From WFQV01 sp964611145 (lineage in GTDB: Bacteria > Bacteroidota > Ignavibacteria > Ignavibacteriales > Melioribacteraceae): DNA of 60,787 nt. Under the pieces are notes generated by a model. The model made no database searches and had not been told where the DNA came from. It saw only the letters and a program-made list of their open reading frames with translations. Position 1 is the first letter of the stretch; each line of letters begins with the position of its first letter. The stretch spans positions 1 to 60,787 of the forward strand of contig CAZSYM010000013.1 of NCBI GenBank assembly GCA_964611145.1, read 5' to 3'. The position numbers were made by a program, and so were the translations under genes. Below are positions 33,103-42,480 of the stretch, piece by piece.

Positions 33103-35067
33103 ATGTTTGGGAAAAATTTAAAAATTCTTTTAATTTTATTCCTCCCGTTAAGTTTATCGGCGGGGAAAAGTTTAGATTCACTTATAGTTTTTGCGAAGAA
33201 ACTCCCTCCAGAAAAAAGGCTTGAATTTTGCATTTCAAAGACATGGAAATTACGCGCTCGCTCTCCACACACCGCCCTGAAATTAGGAAAAATTGCTCTC
33301 TCCCTTGCAAAAGAAAAAGAGGATTATTCTGACGCTGCCAAGGTATTAAATTTTATAGGCGTCATTTATCGTAACATAGGCAACCATGATTCCTCCTTTG
33401 CTTACTATACCAAAGCTCTGAACTACGCACAATTAGCCGACGACTCCGTTCAAATCGCCTATGCTTTTAATAATATCGGCGGATATTACGGTTATACCCA
33501 TAAATATTTTCTCGCCTTGGAAAATGTGTTCAGAGCAAGAGATATATTCACAAAATTAAAAAATGAACGGGGAATTGCTTATTGCAATATACAAGCAGGA
33601 CTTTGGTATGCCGCTCTTTATGATTACGACAGAGCAATTAAATACCTTAGAGAGGCTATTCAAATCAGACAAAAGTTGGGAGATAAATTTGGCATCGCGG
33701 TAGCTAAATCCCTGATTGCAAACAATTACTACCTCCAAGGGAAATTCGACGAGGCACTTAGCTTAACAAGAGAATTGTTAGAAATCTTTAAGAAATTCGA
33801 TGATCAAAAAGGTATTGGTGTTTCCTTAGGAACACTCGGAGGAATTTATTTTCACAGAGGGAATTATAAACAAGCTTTAGCATACAGATTAGAATCTTTA
33901 AAATATTTAAGAAAGGTTTACTATCCAAGTGGAATGATTAACAGTCTTAATGGCATTGGAATTGCCTATCACCAACTCGGAGATGACCAAAAGGCAATCG
34001 AATCCTTAAAAGAAAGCATAAAACTTGCCCGACAATATCATTATGAAAAAGGATTAATTACCGCGTATCTACTTCTTGCGAGAATAGCCCAAAGCAGTAA
34101 CAACCCCAAATTACTCCACTACTATCATGACAAAGCTTTGCAGGTACAAGACTCCATACGGGCTTTAGACAGAAAATCGCGAATTGAAGAATTCGAAAAA
34201 ATACTAAATATCAACAGAATAAATGAAAAAAACTTGCGATTGGAACACGAGCTTGCAACAAACAAAGTTATTGTCCACAGTGCAATAATATTCGGCGTTA
34301 TTATAATCGTATTTTTAATTATTTTATATTACAAAAACAAGGATCTCCGATTAGAAAAAAGATTGCTCCACGAAGCCATAGAAACTAAAAATAAACTCTT
34401 CGGCATTATCGCCCACGATTTGCGGGGACCTTTCACCTCTCTACTTGGCTACTCGGAATTGACACTCGATGATTTCGATAGTTTCACAAAAGAAGAAATA
34501 AAAGACATCATGAAGCACATGCATGCTTCTCTTAAAAACCTTCTTGCTATGATTGAAAATCTTCTTTACTGGGCACGCTCACAATCACAAGAAATTTCCT
34601 ACGAACCCGAAATTTTCGACCTTAACAAGGAACTTAAAAGAATCATTAATTATTATTCTTCCAGTGCAAACTCGAAAAACATCGAAATAAAAACCGAATT
34701 TTACGACGAACCGAATGTCTTCTCCGACTTAAGCCTCTTCCATACAATCACACGTAACATCTTGAATAATGCGATAAAATTCACTCCCGAGGGCGGAGAA
34801 ATTAGGATAACTACTGAACCTTACGGAGAAGATGGAAAAATATTAATTGCCATAAGTGACAACGGGATAGGAATGTCAAAAGAACAAATTGATAAGATAA
34901 TGAACATGGAGGCAGATTCCACTCCCGGCACTCAAGGTGAAAAAGGGACGGGACTGGGAATGAAATTGGTCGTCGAAATGGTTCATAAAAATCAAGGCGA
35001 ATTGTTTATCAAAAGCGAACCCGGCAAAGGAACGGAAATTTCCTTTACGGTTCCTCTCAGTAAATAA
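33103..35067 (+). CDS. TPR-containing sensor histidine kinase
   Basis: A 654-residue membrane sensor kinase. Signal peptide (ends LSA, residue 20), seven or so TPR units in the periplasm (about 55-350), one membrane helix (about 390-410), then the HisKA dimerisation helix with H-box IIAHDLRGPF (His438) and an HATPase domain with N-box NILNNAIKFTPEGG, SDNGIGMS and GTGLGMKLV. No receiver domain follows, and no response regulator is next to it. This TPR-TM-HK form is common in Bacteroidota. It is last in a run with a T9SS M23 protein and a secreted hypothetical protein. Confidence 0.92.
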   Translation: MFGKNLKILLILFLPLSLSAGKSLDSLIVFAKKLPPEKRLEFCISKTWKLRARSPHTALKLGKIALSLAKEKEDYSDAAKVLNFIGVIYRNIGNHDSSFAYYTKALNYAQLADDSVQIAYAFNNIGGYYGYTHKYFLALENVFRARDIFTKLKNERGIAYCNIQAGLWYAALYDYDRAIKYLREAIQIRQKLGDKFGIAVAKSLIANNYYLQGKFDEALSLTRELLEIFKKFDDQKGIGVSLGTLGGIYFHRGNYKQALAYRLESLKYLRKVYYPSGMINSLNGIGIAYHQLGDDQKAIESLKESIKLARQYHYEKGLITAYLLLARIAQSSNNPKLLHYYHDKALQVQDSIRALDRKSRIEEFEKILNINRINEKNLRLEHELATNKVIVHSAIIFGVIIIVFLIILYYKNKDLRLEKRLLHEAIETKNKLFGIIAHDLRGPFTSLLGYSELTLDDFDSFTKEEIKDIMKHMHASLKNLLAMIENLLYWARSQSQEISYEPEIFDLNKELKRIINYYSSSANSKNIEIKTEFYDEPNVFSDLSLFHTITRNILNNAIKFTPEGGEIRITTEPYGEDGKILIAISDNGIGMSKEQIDKIMNMEADSTPGTQGEKGTGLGMKLVVEMVHKNQGELFIKSEPGKGTEISFTVPLSK

Positions 35068-35092
35068 TCTCCCAACAACAAAATCGTTGCGC

Positions 35093-35725
35093 TTATCTCT
35101 TTTCCTTTAACTCTTTACGTGCTTCTTTATATTCCGGCATTATGGATGCCACCAAGTTCCAAAAATCCTTCGAGTGGTTCATTATTTTAGTATGGCAAAG
35201 CTCATGAATTATAACATAATCAATGGCACGAGGAGAATATTTCATCAAAGCATAATTAAAGGAAAAATTCTTTTTCAACGTACAACTTCCCCAGCGGGAC
35301 TTTAACTTTTTAATTCTAATCTTTCCTATTTCGAAACCATACAGAAAAGCAAGCTCGTGCACACGCTTGGGAATATATTCCCGAGCTTTCACAAAAAGGA
35401 AATCCTCAAAAGCGGATTTAAGCTCTTCGGAAAATTCCTTTTTATTCTCTGTTTCTTCCAAAACCAAATTTCCCGCTTCGAAGCGTGGGAACACTTCTTT
35501 TCCCAGAAAAAAGAATTTTCCTTTATTCGAAGAAATTTTCGAAAAACTTTTTGCGAGCCACTCTTTTTTGGAAAACAAAAATTTCTCGCCATAACGAGCG
35601 GAAACCCCCAAAGGTAAAACAACTTCCGCTCCCCAATCATTGACCCGAACAATTACCCGTCTGGCTTTCTTGCTTCTCCGAAAGGAATAAGGTATTTCAA
35701 TTTCTCCAATTTTAAGAATTTCCAT
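35093..35725 (-). CDS. YgjP-like (DUF45) metallopeptidase
   Basis: A 210-residue cytoplasmic putative zinc peptidase. The HExxH site is HELCH, with a further ligand region in MNHSKDFW, giving the family pattern HELCH-x5-NHSxxFW. Upstream is KSRWGSCTLKKNFSFN, also diagnostic of YgjP/DUF45. Substrate unknown. It converges with the histidine kinase gene (25-nt gap, no clear terminator) and is divergent from menF. Confidence 0.88.
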   Translation of the reverse strand: MEILKIGEIEIPYSFRRSKKARRVIVRVNDWGAEVVLPLGVSARYGEKFLFSKKEWLAKSFSKISSNKGKFFFLGKEVFPRFEAGNLVLEETENKKEFSEELKSAFEDFLFVKAREYIPKRVHELAFLYGFEIGKIRIKKLKSRWGSCTLKKNFSFNYALMKYSPRAIDYVIIHELCHTKIMNHSKDFWNLVASIMPEYKEARKELKEKR

Positions 35726-35736
35726 ATTTCTCTCAA

Positions 35737-35767
35737 TTTGAAACTTCGAAAGTACAAATTATATTTA
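35737..35767 (+). promoter_or_regulatory. Bacteroidota-type promoter of the menaquinone operon
   Basis: TTTG (35737-35740), exactly 19 nt, TATATTTA (35760-35767): seven of eight positions in the -7 box fit. The box ends 37 nt before the menF ATG. Confidence 0.65.
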
Positions 35768-35804
35768 AAATCTTGTTTATTTTTTTTGAATAATCGCGGG
35801 ACAC

Positions 35805-37133
35805 ATGTTGGGAAAAATTGCTGAAAAACAAATCGAACAAAAAATCACCCGAATTGATGACTTCGATTTTCTAAGCGCCATAGACGAACTCGAAAAAGAC
35901 GGAAAAGATTACTTTTATTGGAACGAACCGGAAAAGGGTTTCAGCTTTTTAGGATTCGGCGAGGCTTTTAGCGCAAAGGGGAACGGTTCAGACTGGGTCA
36001 AGCAAACCAATATGGCAATCAACAAATTAAAATCATCACTAAACAACGGGATAGGGGGAAAAACCGACTTTCCCGTTCCATTGCTCATCGGTGGCTTAAA
36101 ATTTTCGCCCGATTCTTTTTCCGAACCGTGGGAAAATTTTTCGGATTCCGATTGGTTCGTTCCGCAAGTTCTTTTCGTAAAAAACAAAAAGAAAACTTTT
36201 TGGATACTTAATCTAAGCGAAGAAAAATTCGACACGGCGGAGATAAAGAATTTTATTAAACGCCACAAGATTCATCCCAAACCGGAAAGAAAAATAAGAA
36301 TAACATCAAGCAATCTCGGTTCCGAAGAAGAAAAATCACGTTGGATTTCCCTTGTAAACAAAGCACTCGAACACATAAAAAAGAACGAGTTCAAAAAAAT
36401 TGTCTTGTCGCGGGAAGTTTACTTAAAACTCGATAAAGAACCCGCCACAAATCATCTTATAAACTTACTAAGCGAACGCTATCCACGTTGTTATGTATAT
36501 GCTTTTCGTCGAGGGAATTCAGTATTCTTCGGTGCTTCTCCGGAAAAGCTTGCCCGTTTTTCCGGTGGATACATCGAAGCCGACGCTCTTGCCGGTTCGA
36601 TTCCCCGGGGCAGAAATGATAGTGAAGATAAAATACTTGAAAGCGAGCTTTTAAAAAGCCCTAAAAATCTGAACGAGCAACAAGCGGTTGTAGATTTCAT
36701 CGTTAATTCTTTCAAAAGATTCGCTTCGGATATTGAATATGATGAAAACCCGACTGTTCGCAAGCTCCCGAATATCCAGCATCTCTGGACACCCATACGC
36801 GGGAAACTCAATAACGGCAAGGTTCCTTTCGAAATAATCGATGAAGTTCACCCCACACCCGCTATCTGTGGCGCTCCGTGGACAGATGCAATGTCTTCGA
36901 TTCTTAAAATGGAAAAACACAAGCGCGGGCTTTATACCGGTGTAATCGGTTGGTTCAACTTCGAAGGCGAAGGGGAGTTTGCAGTAGGAATACGTTCCGC
37001 TCTAAAAAAAGGCAAAACCATTCTCGCCTATGCCGGTTGCGGCATAGTTGAAGGCTCTGACCCCGAAAGCGAATTTGAGGAAACAAAGCTAAAACTAAAA
37101 CCCATTCTAAACCTTTTCCTCAACGATGATTAA
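35805..37133 (+). CDS. menF: Isochorismate synthase
   Basis: Converts chorismate to isochorismate, the entry to menaquinone. The 442-residue protein has the chorismate-utilising C-terminal domain: KKIVLSREVYLKL, GASPEKLARFSGG, the IQHLWTPIRGKL segment, HPTPAICGAPW and RGLYTGVIGWFNFEGEGEFAVGIRSAL. First gene of menF-D-H-B-A-C-E, all on the plus strand. Its end overlaps menD by 8 nt. Entry through isochorismate and neighbouring menD separate it from anthranilate or salicylate synthases. Confidence 0.94.
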   Translation: MLGKIAEKQIEQKITRIDDFDFLSAIDELEKDGKDYFYWNEPEKGFSFLGFGEAFSAKGNGSDWVKQTNMAINKLKSSLNNGIGGKTDFPVPLLIGGLKFSPDSFSEPWENFSDSDWFVPQVLFVKNKKKTFWILNLSEEKFDTAEIKNFIKRHKIHPKPERKIRITSSNLGSEEEKSRWISLVNKALEHIKKNEFKKIVLSREVYLKLDKEPATNHLINLLSERYPRCYVYAFRRGNSVFFGASPEKLARFSGGYIEADALAGSIPRGRNDSEDKILESELLKSPKNLNEQQAVVDFIVNSFKRFASDIEYDENPTVRKLPNIQHLWTPIRGKLNNGKVPFEIIDEVHPTPAICGAPWTDAMSSILKMEKHKRGLYTGVIGWFNFEGEGEFAVGIRSALKKGKTILAYAGCGIVEGSDPESEFEETKLKLKPILNLFLNDD

Positions 37134-38865
37134 TGTAAACAACAACTTTGCCTACGCACGGGCTTTCGCAAAGACCGTTATCAAGTTGGGACTGCGATAT
37201 GTGTGCATCTCACCGGGTTCACGAAACACACCGCTCGCGCTTGCCTTTGCCAGAGAGAAAAAACTCAAGAAGCTAATAATATTGGACGAAAGAAGCTCGG
37301 CTTTCTATGCATTAGGTTTGGCTCGTAAAACCGCTAAGCCTGTAGCGATAATCACAACCTCCGGCACCGCCGTTGCGGAACTTTATCCCGCTGTTGCCGA
37401 GGCTTATAATTCACATGTCCCACTGCTATTGCTTACCGCCGACAGACCTCCGGAACTGCACGGCGCAGGCGCTAATCAGACTATCACTCAAGAAAACATT
37501 TTCGAGAAAAACATTACCGCCTTCTTCAATGCGGGTCTCCCGGCTACAAATAAAAAATCATTGAAGAAAATTGTAAACATTGCACGAAACGCTTATTCGA
37601 AGGCTTGCGAAGGACCCGTACACGTAAATTTTCCTTTCAGAAAGCCCTTGGAACCGTTCTCCTTCAATGCAAGACTCGACACAAAATTTTTGGATAGTTT
37701 GATAAATTCAACCGCCATTTTTACTGCATCGGAAAATAAAAACCTCCCTCAATTAAATTCAATACTAAAGAAAATCTCGAGGGCTAAAAAGATTTTGATT
37801 TTCTCCGGTGGCGGCAACTTTGAAAAAAGATTCGGACATGAGTTGCTCAAATTCGCCCGAAAAATAGGCGCTCCCATAATTGCAGATGCTTATTCTCCCC
37901 TAAAATTCATGGCTTCAGCAACTTCGGAAATATTGGTAAACACCGCTTCCATTTGCTACGGAAACAAGAAACATCTCTTTTACGAATCCGACTTACTCTT
38001 ACATTTCGGCAACGCACCTACGGCTTCCTCCTTACTCGATTTCTACCGTACACTCCCTGCTGAAAAAATCGCCATAGACCGATACGGAGAATTGCATGAC
38101 CCTTCCCGAACAGTTTCGAAAATCTTGAAAATAAATCCTTTGTTTTTCCTTCAAAGAATAACTCATGCTATTGAGCCGAAAGAAAAGGAATGGTCAAGAA
38201 AAATTTTAATTCAAGAAAACAAGGCGGAAAATTTCAAGGAGCGTTTCTTGAAAACCATGCCGTTCAATTTCGAAGGGAAATTGATTTACGAAATACTAAA
38301 AAAAATTCCCGACTCGGCAAACGTTTTTGTCTCCAACAGCATGCCGATTAGGGATTTGGATTACTTCGCTCCACGTTTTAAAAAGAACATCACGATCTTT
38401 TCAAATCGCGGAGTCAGCGGAATTGACGGCATAATTTCCACGGCAGGGGGAATAGCTTATGCAAGCAAAAATCCCACCTTTCTAATCACCGGAGACCTTG
38501 CTTTTCTCCACGACCTAAATGGCTTGGCAACGTTAAGAAAATACAATATAAATTTGACAATCTTTCTCATCAACAATAATGGCGGGGGAATTTTTCGATT
38601 GCTTCCCATTGCTCGGGAAGAAAAAGACTTCGAGGAAATTTTCCTTACCCCCCACAATCTTAATTTCGAAAAAATCGCAAATGCTTTTTCGCTCGATTAT
38701 TACTTGGCGAAATCACAGCATGACCTTTACAGCCTAATAAAATCAAATAAAAAAGCGGGTGGCAAAATAATAGAAATAAAAACCGATTCCGATTTTTCCA
38801 CAAATGCACGTAAACGTTTTTGGCAAGACTTGAGCATTCAGCTACAATCGTCAAAAGAACAATGA
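37126..38865 (+). CDS. menD: SEPHCHC synthase (MenD), thiamin-diphosphate enzyme
   Basis: Adds the succinyl semialdehyde unit of 2-oxoglutarate to isochorismate. The 579-residue protein begins with SPGSRNTPLALAFA, has the catalytic-glutamate region ILDERSSAFYALGLA and DRPPELHGAGANQTI, and ends with the thiamin-diphosphate motif: GDLAFLHDLNGL then LINNNGGGIFRLLP. Length is normal. The stop overlaps the menH start (ATGA). Confidence 0.95.
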   Translation: MINVNNNFAYARAFAKTVIKLGLRYVCISPGSRNTPLALAFAREKKLKKLIILDERSSAFYALGLARKTAKPVAIITTSGTAVAELYPAVAEAYNSHVPLLLLTADRPPELHGAGANQTITQENIFEKNITAFFNAGLPATNKKSLKKIVNIARNAYSKACEGPVHVNFPFRKPLEPFSFNARLDTKFLDSLINSTAIFTASENKNLPQLNSILKKISRAKKILIFSGGGNFEKRFGHELLKFARKIGAPIIADAYSPLKFMASATSEILVNTASICYGNKKHLFYESDLLLHFGNAPTASSLLDFYRTLPAEKIAIDRYGELHDPSRTVSKILKINPLFFLQRITHAIEPKEKEWSRKILIQENKAENFKERFLKTMPFNFEGKLIYEILKKIPDSANVFVSNSMPIRDLDYFAPRFKKNITIFSNRGVSGIDGIISTAGGIAYASKNPTFLITGDLAFLHDLNGLATLRKYNINLTIFLINNNGGGIFRLLPIAREEKDFEEIFLTPHNLNFEKIANAFSLDYYLAKSQHDLYSLIKSNKKAGGKIIEIKTDSDFSTNARKRFWQDLSIQLQSSKEQ

Positions 38866-39716
38866 ACCCGATACGCAAATTCTTATCCGTAGAAACTCCA
38901 TGCGGGAGGATAAAAATTTCTTACTTAATAAATCAACAAAAAAACGAATCGCTTCCTCTGATTTTGCTGCATGGCTTCACATGTTCAAGTAATGACTGGA
39001 TTTTCTTATTCTCCCATTTGAACGACCGTTCCGTCATTGCAATTGATTTACCCGGACACGGTGCAAGCGAATCTCCGGCGGAAAGAAAATGTTACTCGCA
39101 CGAAACGATTGCTCTGGTAATTAAGGAAATCGTATCTTCCCTTGGCATCACAAAAGTCATTATTTTAGGATATTCCATGGGCGGGAGGGCGGCTCTTTCT
39201 TTCGCCAATAAATATCCCCGATTGACAGCAGGACTTATTCTCGAAAGCACCTCCTTCGGAATAAAAAAAGAAACGGAAAGAAAAGAGCGAGTTGCCAACG
39301 ATGAAAAACTTGCCCGATTACTCACGGAAAAAGGGATACAATACTTCGTTGATTATTGGCTTTCTTTACCCATGTTTCATTCTCTAAAAAATCTCCCGCC
39401 CGATAAATTCAAAAAGATGAAGGAAGAACGGCTCAAAAACTCCGTCATGGGTTTGGCAAATTCGCTGCTTGGATTCTCAACCGGTAAAATGCCTTTCTGG
39501 GGTAACAACTCCGAAAGTTTTTCTTTTCCCGTCTATTGTATTACGGGAAAACTTGACAATAAGTTCACAAATCAATGCGCCTCCATACGACAAGCGACCG
39601 AACACGTAACAGTACAGGGCGCGGGGCATAATGTCCATTTAGAAAAGCCTCAAGAATTTATTACTTTTGTCATTAAATTTTTGGAAAGAATAGAAAGGAA
39701 CTCCAATGGAATTTAA
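38862..39716 (+). CDS. menH: SHCHC synthase (MenH), alpha/beta hydrolase
   Basis: Removes pyruvate from the MenD product. The 284-residue alpha/beta-hydrolase has oxyanion region LLHGFTCSSNDW, nucleophile elbow GYSMGGRAAL (Ser105), an acidic residue near 229, and the catalytic His256 in GAGHNVHLEKP. A longer frame opens at 38820, but the ATG at 38862 gives the 4-nt overlap with menD and the usual N-terminus. The name rests on the position between menD and menB, since MenH-like hydrolases are hard to tell apart by motif. Confidence 0.87.
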   Translation: MNPIRKFLSVETPCGRIKISYLINQQKNESLPLILLHGFTCSSNDWIFLFSHLNDRSVIAIDLPGHGASESPAERKCYSHETIALVIKEIVSSLGITKVIILGYSMGGRAALSFANKYPRLTAGLILESTSFGIKKETERKERVANDEKLARLLTEKGIQYFVDYWLSLPMFHSLKNLPPDKFKKMKEERLKNSVMGLANSLLGFSTGKMPFWGNNSESFSFPVYCITGKLDNKFTNQCASIRQATEHVTVQGAGHNVHLEKPQEFITFVIKFLERIERNSNGI

Positions 39717-40539
39717 TTGGAAAAAGGTCAAAGATTACGAAGATATTATTTACGAAAAAATGGACGGTATTGCTAAAATTACAATCAACCGTCCCGAAGT
39801 ACGCAACGCCTTTCGTCCGGAAACGGTAAACGAAATGTACGAAGCATTCCTCGACGCCCGCGAGGACCCGCAAATCGGTGTGGTGCTTTTGACGGGTAAA
39901 GGTCCCGCCAAAGACGGTAAATATGCCTTTTGCTCCGGCGGTGATCAAAGAATCAGAGGCGATAAAGGCTATGTAGGAAAAGACGGCGTCCCACGTTTAA
40001 ATATATTGGAAGTTCAAAAGTTAATCCGCAGCATGCCAAAGCCTGTTATTGCTCTGGTAGCCGGTTATGCCATAGGTGGCGGACATGTGCTCCACGTTGT
40101 CTGCGATTTAACAATCGCCGCGGACAATGCAATATTCGGACAAACGGGACCCAAAGTGGGAAGTTTTGACGGCGGATTCGGAGCCAGCTACTTGGCAAGA
40201 ATTGTGGGGCAAAAGAAAGCGCGGGAAATTTGGTATCTTTGCCGTCAATACAATGCACAGGAAGCGTTGGAAATGGGCTTGGTAAACAAAGTGGTTCCTC
40301 TCGAAGAATTGGAAGCCGAAGGAGTGCGTTGGGCAAAAGAGATACTAGAAAAAAGCCCCCTTGCCATACGCCTTTTAAAATCCGCCTTCAATGCGGAATT
40401 GGACGGACAGGCGGGAATTCAAGAATTGGCTGGCAATGCAACGCTACTTTACTACATGACGGACGAAGCTCAGGAAGGCAAAAAGGCTTACAACGAAAAG
40501 CGCAAGCCCGACTTTTCAAAATTTCCGAGAGTACCATAG
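39706..40539 (+). CDS. menB: 1,4-dihydroxy-2-naphthoyl-CoA synthase
   Basis: Crotonase-fold enzyme of 277 residues that closes the naphthoquinone ring of o-succinylbenzoyl-CoA. Key blocks are ITINRPEVRNAFRPETV, FCSGGDQRIRG, AGYAIGGGHVLHVVCDL (oxyanion hole), and GPKVGSFDGGFGASYLARIVG, the last being specific to MenB. The C-terminal tail ending KRKPDFSKFPRVP is also typical. Ribosome site AAAGGA; 11-nt overlap with menH. Confidence 0.97.
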   Translation: MEFNWKKVKDYEDIIYEKMDGIAKITINRPEVRNAFRPETVNEMYEAFLDAREDPQIGVVLLTGKGPAKDGKYAFCSGGDQRIRGDKGYVGKDGVPRLNILEVQKLIRSMPKPVIALVAGYAIGGGHVLHVVCDLTIAADNAIFGQTGPKVGSFDGGFGASYLARIVGQKKAREIWYLCRQYNAQEALEMGLVNKVVPLEELEAEGVRWAKEILEKSPLAIRLLKSAFNAELDGQAGIQELAGNATLLYYMTDEAQEGKKAYNEKRKPDFSKFPRVP

Positions 40540-40549
40540 GATAAATCAA

Positions 40550-41437
40550 ATGGGTACGAAAAAAAGCAAAGCGCAGGCGTGGATACTCGCAAGCAGGCCC
40601 AAAACATTGCTTGCCGCCTTTCCCCCCGTAATCGTGGGAAGCGCTCTCGCCTATGCGGAAAATTCTTTTAATCCGCTCGCCGCCCTAATCGCATTGCTTT
40701 GCGCCGTTTTGATTCAAATCGGAACCAATTTCGTAAATGACCTTTACGATTACTTACGCGGTAGCGACTCGCCGACACGTTTGGGACCCGAACGAGCATT
40801 AACCTCCGGCTGGCTTACCGCACGGGAAATGAGAATAGGCATAATCATAGTTTTCGGAACGGCTTTCGTATTAGGGCTTTATCTTGTTTCCCTCGGCGGG
40901 TGGATTGTCCTTGCAATCGGGATAGCTTCAATAGTAGCAGGAATAGCTTACACGGCGGGACCTTTTCCCCTTGCCTATAACGGCTTAGGCGATGCTTTTG
41001 TCTTTATATTTTTCGGAATAATCGGAACCGTGGGGACTTACTACGTTCAAGCTATGAAGTTTACTTCCCTCTCTTTCTTATCGGCAATTCCCGTGGGAGC
41101 TTTGGTTACCAATATCTTAATCGTTAACAATTACCGCGACATAGAAGAGGACAAGAAAAATAATAAGAAAACCCTTGCCGTTATTCTCGGCAGAAATCTT
41201 TCTCGGATAGAATTCATTTTTTTACTCGCTCTTTCTTACCTTACGCCAATCGTCATTTATTTCTACTATTTGCCCAACTTATTCCTTTTCCTCCCTTTTC
41301 TGACTCTCCCCCTTGCAATAAACATTACCAAGATGTTGTTTAATATGGAGGGGAAAGCATTAAACAAAACACTTGAGTTAACGGCAAAACTTTCGGCACT
41401 TTTCGGAGTTTTGTTCGCACTCGGTTTCATTCTTTAG
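40550..41437 (+). CDS. menA: 1,4-dihydroxy-2-naphthoate polyprenyltransferase
   Basis: UbiA-family integral membrane prenyltransferase of 295 residues that attaches the isoprenoid tail to 1,4-dihydroxy-2-naphthoate. The first Asp-rich motif is NDLYDYLRGSD, the second is NNYRDIEEDKKNNKKTLAV, both MenA-like. About eight or nine hydrophobic helices span the length. It starts 10 nt after menB. The product, demethylmenaquinone, would still need a MenG methyltransferase, which is not in the window. Confidence 0.95.
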   Translation: MGTKKSKAQAWILASRPKTLLAAFPPVIVGSALAYAENSFNPLAALIALLCAVLIQIGTNFVNDLYDYLRGSDSPTRLGPERALTSGWLTAREMRIGIIIVFGTAFVLGLYLVSLGGWIVLAIGIASIVAGIAYTAGPFPLAYNGLGDAFVFIFFGIIGTVGTYYVQAMKFTSLSFLSAIPVGALVTNILIVNNYRDIEEDKKNNKKTLAVILGRNLSRIEFIFLLALSYLTPIVIYFYYLPNLFLFLPFLTLPLAINITKMLFNMEGKALNKTLELTAKLSALFGVLFALGFIL

Positions 41438-41454
41438 AAAAAGATACTGCGCAA

Positions 41455-42480
41455 ATGAAGCAGGAAATCTTAGTCGAAAATATCAAATACCGTCCGTTCA
41501 AACTCACCTTTAGCATTCCACAAAAAGCGGCGAGAATGGATTTACAAGAACGAGAATTCATTCTGATAAAACTCGTTACCAACAAAGGAATAGGTCTGGG
41601 GGAAGCCTCGCCGTTACCAAATTTCAGCAAGGAAAATCCGAACGATATTATAAAGTTCCTTGCGCAGATAACATCTCCGATTCGCTTGGAAAGACTCATA
41701 AATTCCGCTCCCTTTCCATCATTAAAATTCGCTTTCGAGGAAGCCGCGGCAATGATTGAGCATTCTACAAAAAATTCTTATCGAACAACTCAAATAAAAA
41801 CAAATGGCTTTATCCCTTTTCTAAAAGAACAAGACTTTATCGAAGCAATAGAAAATCTTCTTGCTAAAAACTACACGAGAATAAAGATTAAAATCGGGCG
41901 AAAATCCTTCGAAGAAGATTTGCATTTCTTACAAATCGCCTCCGAAATTATAGGTGATAAAGCTCTTATGCGCATCGATGTTAACGGCAAATGGGAAATC
42001 GATAACGCTTTGGGATATTTAAATAAACTTAAAAAATTCAACATCGAATACGTGGAACAGCCCGTCGCCAAATGCAATGAGTTAATTCGGCTCGCCCAAA
42101 TTTCTCCCCTTCCCATTGCAGCGGACGAATCACTTGTTAATCCGCAAAACATTCCGTTGCTTTTAAAGAGCAAAGTCGCCGTTTTCATTCTTAAACCAAT
42201 GCTTTTAGGTGGCGTGGGGACAGCATTAAAAATTTACAAGAGTGCAAAAGAGAAAGGGAAAAGTGCTATCTTTTCAACACTTTTCGAAGGTCCTGTCGGT
42301 TTAACGTACTTAATTTACGGAGCAAGCCAAACAGACGAAAATCTAATCCATGGGATTCCACCATTCGGTTTCAAAGAAATAGAGGGAGAAAAACTACCTT
42401 TCAAATTCGGCAACGGCATAATTATATTTGACAATACAAAATTCTCAGAAAATTTTTTGTCCAAATGCTTTTCGATTTAG
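41455..42480 (+). CDS. menC: o-Succinylbenzoate synthase
   Basis: Enolase-superfamily dehydratase of 341 residues. Catalytic Lys pair in RIKIKIGRKS, metal ligands in MRIDVNGKW (Asp), VEQPV (Glu) and AADES (Asp), and the second catalytic Lys in FILKPMLLGG. Cytoplasmic, Mg-dependent. It starts 17 nt after menA, and its last 16 nt overlap menE. The length and barrel order are as in MenC. Confidence 0.93.
   Translation: MKQEILVENIKYRPFKLTFSIPQKAARMDLQEREFILIKLVTNKGIGLGEASPLPNFSKENPNDIIKFLAQITSPIRLERLINSAPFPSLKFAFEEAAAMIEHSTKNSYRTTQIKTNGFIPFLKEQDFIEAIENLLAKNYTRIKIKIGRKSFEEDLHFLQIASEIIGDKALMRIDVNGKWEIDNALGYLNKLKKFNIEYVEQPVAKCNELIRLAQISPLPIAADESLVNPQNIPLLLKSKVAVFILKPMLLGGVGTALKIYKSAKEKGKSAIFSTLFEGPVGLTYLIYGASQTDENLIHGIPPFGFKEIEGEKLPFKFGNGIIIFDNTKFSENFLSKCFSI

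Noticed and set aside
35068..35092. Terminator between the histidine kinase and YgjP-like genes (CAAC/GTTG)
   Set aside because: A four-base stem without a T tract is not enough.
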